7,900 nucleotides of DNA, from assembly GCA_028284105.1 (NCBI GenBank), contig JANQSK010000376.1, forward strand, positions 1 to 7,900, written 5' to 3'. The notes under the pieces were generated by a model, which worked only from the letters and a program-made list of their open reading frames with translations, searched no databases and had not been told where the DNA came from. Source of the stretch: Anaerolineae bacterium. Its GTDB lineage: Bacteria; Chloroflexota; Anaerolineae; Promineifilales; Promineifilaceae. A program made the translations under genes and the position numbers. Below are positions 5,949 through 7,900 of this stretch, piece after piece (within the stretch, counting starts at the first letter, position 1; every line of letters starts with the position of its first letter).

Positions 5949-6448
5949 TTTTTATTCAGTGGGTCATCGTTCAATGGACAAAGAAATCGCGGGGAGCACC
6001 TGGAGCCACTTATCGAAATGCCGTGCCAGAGGGGTTTCCTACTGAGCTGGATCAACCCTTGGATAATAACGGCCGTTTTATCCAACAGGTAAACGTTTAT
6101 GAAACCAGTCTATTCAAAACGCCATACTACGATTTACAGGAAGGCTGGACCTACAATCAACTGCGTGATGACATCCGTCTTGAATTTGAACAAAATAGCA
6201 ATCAGTTGCAGGTTCACTATTGGGGAATTATCGGGTTAGCCGCTTACCACAGAAGCAAACATGTGTTTAACCTTAATGAAGGGGAATACGGCCGTGTTGT
6301 TGCCAACAAACGAGAAGTTGTAGGCGAGTACATAACCCATTATGAAAAGCATGTATACAACATTTTCTTTGGGGAAAGCTTAGACTCACAACGATTTGCG
6401 AATCAAAAGCCTAACTATTCTTATCGAGATGAGAAGGATTTGTGGTAA
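5945..6448 (+). CDS. Uncharacterised 167-residue protein, coupled to the cupin
   Basis: I do not recognise this protein. It begins with a short hydrophobic, Trp-containing stretch (MIFIQWVIVQW) and continues as a soluble-looking, Tyr/Asn/Glu-rich sequence with YYDLQEGWTYNQLRDDIRLE (about 59-78) and HYEKHVYNIFFGESL (about 131-145). No cysteine pairs, nucleotide-binding motif or clear membrane helix is present. GGAG at 5933-5936 lies 8 nt before the ATG, which overlaps the cupin stop as ATGA. The overlap and strong ribosome binding site support a real gene translated with the cupin. NGR and YGR triplets are encoded by two ACGGCCGT copies. A role next to the cupin is likely but undefined. Confidence 0.7.
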   Translation: MIFIQWVIVQWTKKSRGAPGATYRNAVPEGFPTELDQPLDNNGRFIQQVNVYETSLFKTPYYDLQEGWTYNQLRDDIRLEFEQNSNQLQVHYWGIIGLAAYHRSKHVFNLNEGEYGRVVANKREVVGEYITHYEKHVYNIFFGESLDSQRFANQKPNYSYRDEKDLW

Positions 6449-6464
6449 ATAATTTTTTAGGAAA

Positions 6465-6494
6465 GTTGGATGCCCGTTTTCACGGACATGACCA
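6465..6494. repeat. Hairpin repeat between convergent genes, related to 3294-3323
   Basis: ATGCCCGT (6470-6477) and ACGGACAT (6482-6489) form a stem with one mismatch, closed by TTTC, with TTGGA before and TGACC after. Position by position it corresponds to the hairpin at 3300-3319: three pairs have changed on both sides (C-G to T-A, C-G to G-C, C-G to T-A) and one is now C-A. It could act as a shared transcription stop for the genes ending at 6448 and 6521. Confidence 0.6.
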
Positions 6495-6520
6495 TTCAAA
6501 TTAATAGAATCGGGGAGCGT

Positions 6521-7132
6521 TTATGCATCTTTTTCTTGTTCGCCCATCACCTGCTCAACAACCTGAGTCAATACCTCAAGCGGCTGAGCGCCAGACACCA
6601 AATATTTATTTTCAAAAACTAGAGCTGGCACGCCAGATAAACCAAATTGAAACGCTTGGCTAATATCGGCTGAGACTTGTGATTCATATTCTTCGCTTCC
6701 TAAAGCCTCTATAAACGGCTCAACCTCTAGGCCAGCGGTTTCAGCCACCTCTTGAAGAATCGCTTTATCTTCAATATTTTTGGCATCATGCCAATACGCT
6801 TGGTAAATGGCGTCGTGGTATTCATCACCTCGACCTTGGGCTTCGGCATATTTAGCGCCAATCAACGCTGGACGACTATCAATCCCAAATGGACCTGAAT
6901 TGATATCCAAGCCATACTGCTCTTTTGCCATTTGTTGAAAACGAGGCCGCGCAGCCAAAATGCGTTCTTTGTATTCGGGCGGTAAAACAGTGCCGGCTGG
7001 GCGCAGTTCATACGAACGCCACTGAATTTCTACAGGATACTTTTCTTTGAGCTTTTCCAAACTGGAAGAGACGAGATAGCAATATGGTCAAACGTAGTCG
7101 GACCAAACATCAATGTGAATTTTTTTCTCCAT
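6521..7132 (-). CDS. FrnE/DsbA-like thiol-disulfide oxidoreductase, probable selenoprotein (in-frame TGA = Sec15)
   Basis: From ATG 7132 the product has 203 residues: MEKKIHIDVWSDYV-U-PYCYL, where U is TGA at 7090-7088. The beta strand IDVWSDYV and the following PYCYL match DsbA/FrnE proteins, whose active site is CPxC, so the TGA takes the place of the first, reactive cysteine; C18 is kept. The rest fits the family: SYELRPAG near 40, a helical insert (about 55-155), and GVPALVFENKYLVSGAQP with the cis-proline P169. GGAG at 7143-7140 is 7 nt before this ATG, which overlaps the nei stop as TAATG. TGA is a normal stop here (cupin and RDD genes end in TGA) and Trp is TGG, so an altered code is unlikely. 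Starting at TTG 7060 would discard the active site. A fresh nonsense mutation of TGC/TGT or a sequencing error is the main alternative. Confidence 0.78.
7052..7070 (-). promoter_or_regulatory. Candidate bacterial SECIS hairpin downstream of the in-frame TGA
   Basis: In the mRNA CTCTTCCA (7070-7063) pairs with TGGAAAAG (7059-7052), seven pairs with one C-A mismatch, closed by the loop GTT (7062-7060). The loop begins 26 nt after the TGA. A loop-leading G, a stem of at least four pairs and a TGA-to-loop distance of roughly 16-37 nt are the usual search criteria for bacterial SECIS elements, which SelB binds. A weak stem like this can also occur by chance. Confidence 0.6.
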
Positions 7133-7900
7133 TATGATTCTCCATCATTTTTCTTTTGGCATGAAGGGCAATAATACAGTCGCCGACCACCCATCTCTTC
7201 TTTGATAATTGGGGTGCCACACTCCCAACACGGCCGTTCCTGACGATTAAACACCCAAAAGCGATACTCTGGGTAAGACAATCCTTGCTTCTTTAACGCT
7301 TCTGCCGCGACCAAATCATTCGTAACACCGCTATGTCGATAGGATTGTCGTGTCAATTCAACCGTTGCCCTTGCCAATGCATCTATTTGTTCAGGGGTGC
7401 AATCCATCGGTCGCAAAGTCGGATGAACCCTTGCTACATAGAGGGCTTCACTGCGTAAATAATTACCTAATCCCCCCAAAAAGCCTTGATCTAGGAGCAA
7501 ACTAATCAAACCCCGCCGACGATACTTTTGATCAACAAAACGGACCGCCACTTGTTCGATGGTGGTAGCGTCATCAAGCAAATCGGGACCCAGTTTTTTA
7601 AGGAAAGGATGTTCATTGAGTTCACCGGTCGGCCACACTTCAATATCGGAAGCGCTGTACAAAAGTGCTGATTTCTGCTTGTTGTGGATAGCTAAGCGCA
7701 ATTGCCAATTTGTTTCAGGATAGTCATAGGCGTCACGAACCACCCATTTACCATACAGTTGATTATGGCTGTAAATGGTGTGTCCATTAGCAAACTGGGT
7801 CAACATCGCTTTTCCACGTGAGGTAACGGCCGTAACTTCCACACCGCTCAACAAGGATTCATACTTTTTAAGCTGATCAAACGCAAACCACACTTCCGCG
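7132..7900 (-). CDS. nei: Endonuclease VIII (formamidopyrimidine-DNA glycosylase family), N-terminus outside window
   Basis: The reading frame is open to the right edge (AEVWFAFDQLKKYE), so GTG 7893 is not the start. About 30 residues, including the catalytic Pro-Glu, lie outside. The visible 256 residues follow E. coli Nei closely: VWFAFDQLK, TSRGKAMLTQF, YSHNQLYGKW, LLYSASDIE, HPFLKKLGPD, then the H2TH region DQGFLGGLGNYLRSEAL, and a C-terminal zinc finger C-x2-C-x16-C-x2-C (CWEC...CPSC) with GGRRLYY. The enzyme excises oxidised pyrimidines and nicks the strand. Its TAA overlaps the ATG of the FrnE-like gene (TAATG), so both are translated from one mRNA. Fpg is the main alternative, but the SHNQLYG and SASDIE blocks favour Nei. 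Confidence 0.9.
   Translation of the reverse strand, partial: AEVWFAFDQLKKYESLLSGVEVTAVTSRGKAMLTQFANGHTIYSHNQLYGKWVVRDAYDYPETNWQLRLAIHNKQKSALLYSASDIEVWPTGELNEHPFLKKLGPDLLDDATTIEQVAVRFVDQKYRRRGLISLLLDQGFLGGLGNYLRSEALYVARVHPTLRPMDCTPEQIDALARATVELTRQSYRHSGVTNDLVAAEALKKQGLSYPEYRFWVFNRQERPCWECGTPIIKEEMGGRRLYYCPSCQKKNDGES

Larger units (their letters stand above)
1416..7833. repeat. Thirteen dispersed copies of the palindrome ACGGCCGT
   Basis: Exact copies start at 1416, 1449, 1911, 2183, 3132, 3355, 4428, 5233, 5799, 6069, 6288, 7230 and 7826. Six of them extend to AACGGCCGTT, and 12 of 13 have either A before or T after. About 0.1 copy is expected by chance in a window of this size. Twelve fall in genes, in all three reading frames (Thr-Ala-Val seven times, Gly-Arg three, Arg-Pro two), so the DNA word rather than a protein motif is being repeated. 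A near copy, TCGGCCGT, is at 1170. Confidence 0.9.

Noticed and set aside
6521..7060. FrnE-like protein starting at TTG 7060
   Set aside because: This start loses the first beta strand and the active site, and places the start codon in the hairpin. ATG 7132 has a ribosome binding site and family sequence up to the TGA.
7088..7090. TGA read as Trp or Gly under an alternative genetic code
   Set aside because: Cupin and RDD genes in this window end at TGA in the expected place, and conserved tryptophans use TGG.
7132..7893. Complete nei gene starting at GTG 7893
   Set aside because: The frame is open to the window edge and the catalytic Pro-Glu start of the family is missing, so the gene is cut by the window, not short.

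Overview
The window looks like chromosomal DNA from a bacterium of moderate GC, most likely a member of the Chloroflexota (Anaerolineae or a neighbouring class). That placement is an inference. It rests on gene content (a WxL-type surface protein pair, a membrane-protein/winged-helix/RDD operon, FrnE-like and cupin genes), on dispersed GTCAT...GAG intergenic repeats, and on 13 copies of the palindrome ACGGCCGT. No taxonomic marker such as rRNA is present. There is no sign of a phage, plasmid or CRISPR array.

Layout from left to right. Positions 1-412 (minus) hold the first 137 codons of DNA polymerase I (polA), which runs off the left edge. Positions 413-886 are non-coding and carry a heptamer repeat, a small inverted repeat and a 215-bp nested palindromic element. 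Positions 887-2628 (minus) hold a two-gene surface module: a small WxL-domain protein, then a membrane-anchored DUF916/DUF3324-like protein, with a terminator-like hairpin between them. Positions 2629-3352 are non-coding and packed with dispersed repeats. Positions 3353-4777 (minus) are a tight three-gene operon (membrane protein, winged-helix regulator, RDD membrane protein) behind a near-consensus sigma-70 promoter and a repeated TACTTTGTA operator-like site. Positions 4865-4913 are a heptamer tandem repeat in the leader of an AlkA-type DNA glycosylase (4941-5555, plus). A cupin and an unrecognised protein (5619-6448, plus) are joined by an ATGA overlap. A hairpin repeat lies between these and two convergent minus-strand genes: nei (7132-7900, cut by the right edge) and, overlapping its stop codon, a DsbA/FrnE-like gene (6521-7132).

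The most interesting item is this last gene. Read from its proper ATG at 7132 it has an in-frame TGA at codon 15, exactly where the first cysteine of the CPxC active site belongs, giving U-P-Y-C. A hairpin with a loop starting in G lies 17-36 nt downstream of the TGA, as expected for a bacterial SECIS element. A conventional gene call would begin at TTG 7060 and lose the active site. I interpret it as a selenoprotein, unproven from this window because no selenium machinery (selA, selB, selC or selD) is visible here.

Other points of interest are the roughly 100-fold excess of ACGGCCGT (comparable in kind to the cyanobacterial HIP1 octamer), two split inverted-repeat elements with a shared architecture, and hairpin repeats whose stems show paired base changes. 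Three DNA repair or replication genes (polA, alkA-like, nei) fall in the window but are not in one operon.
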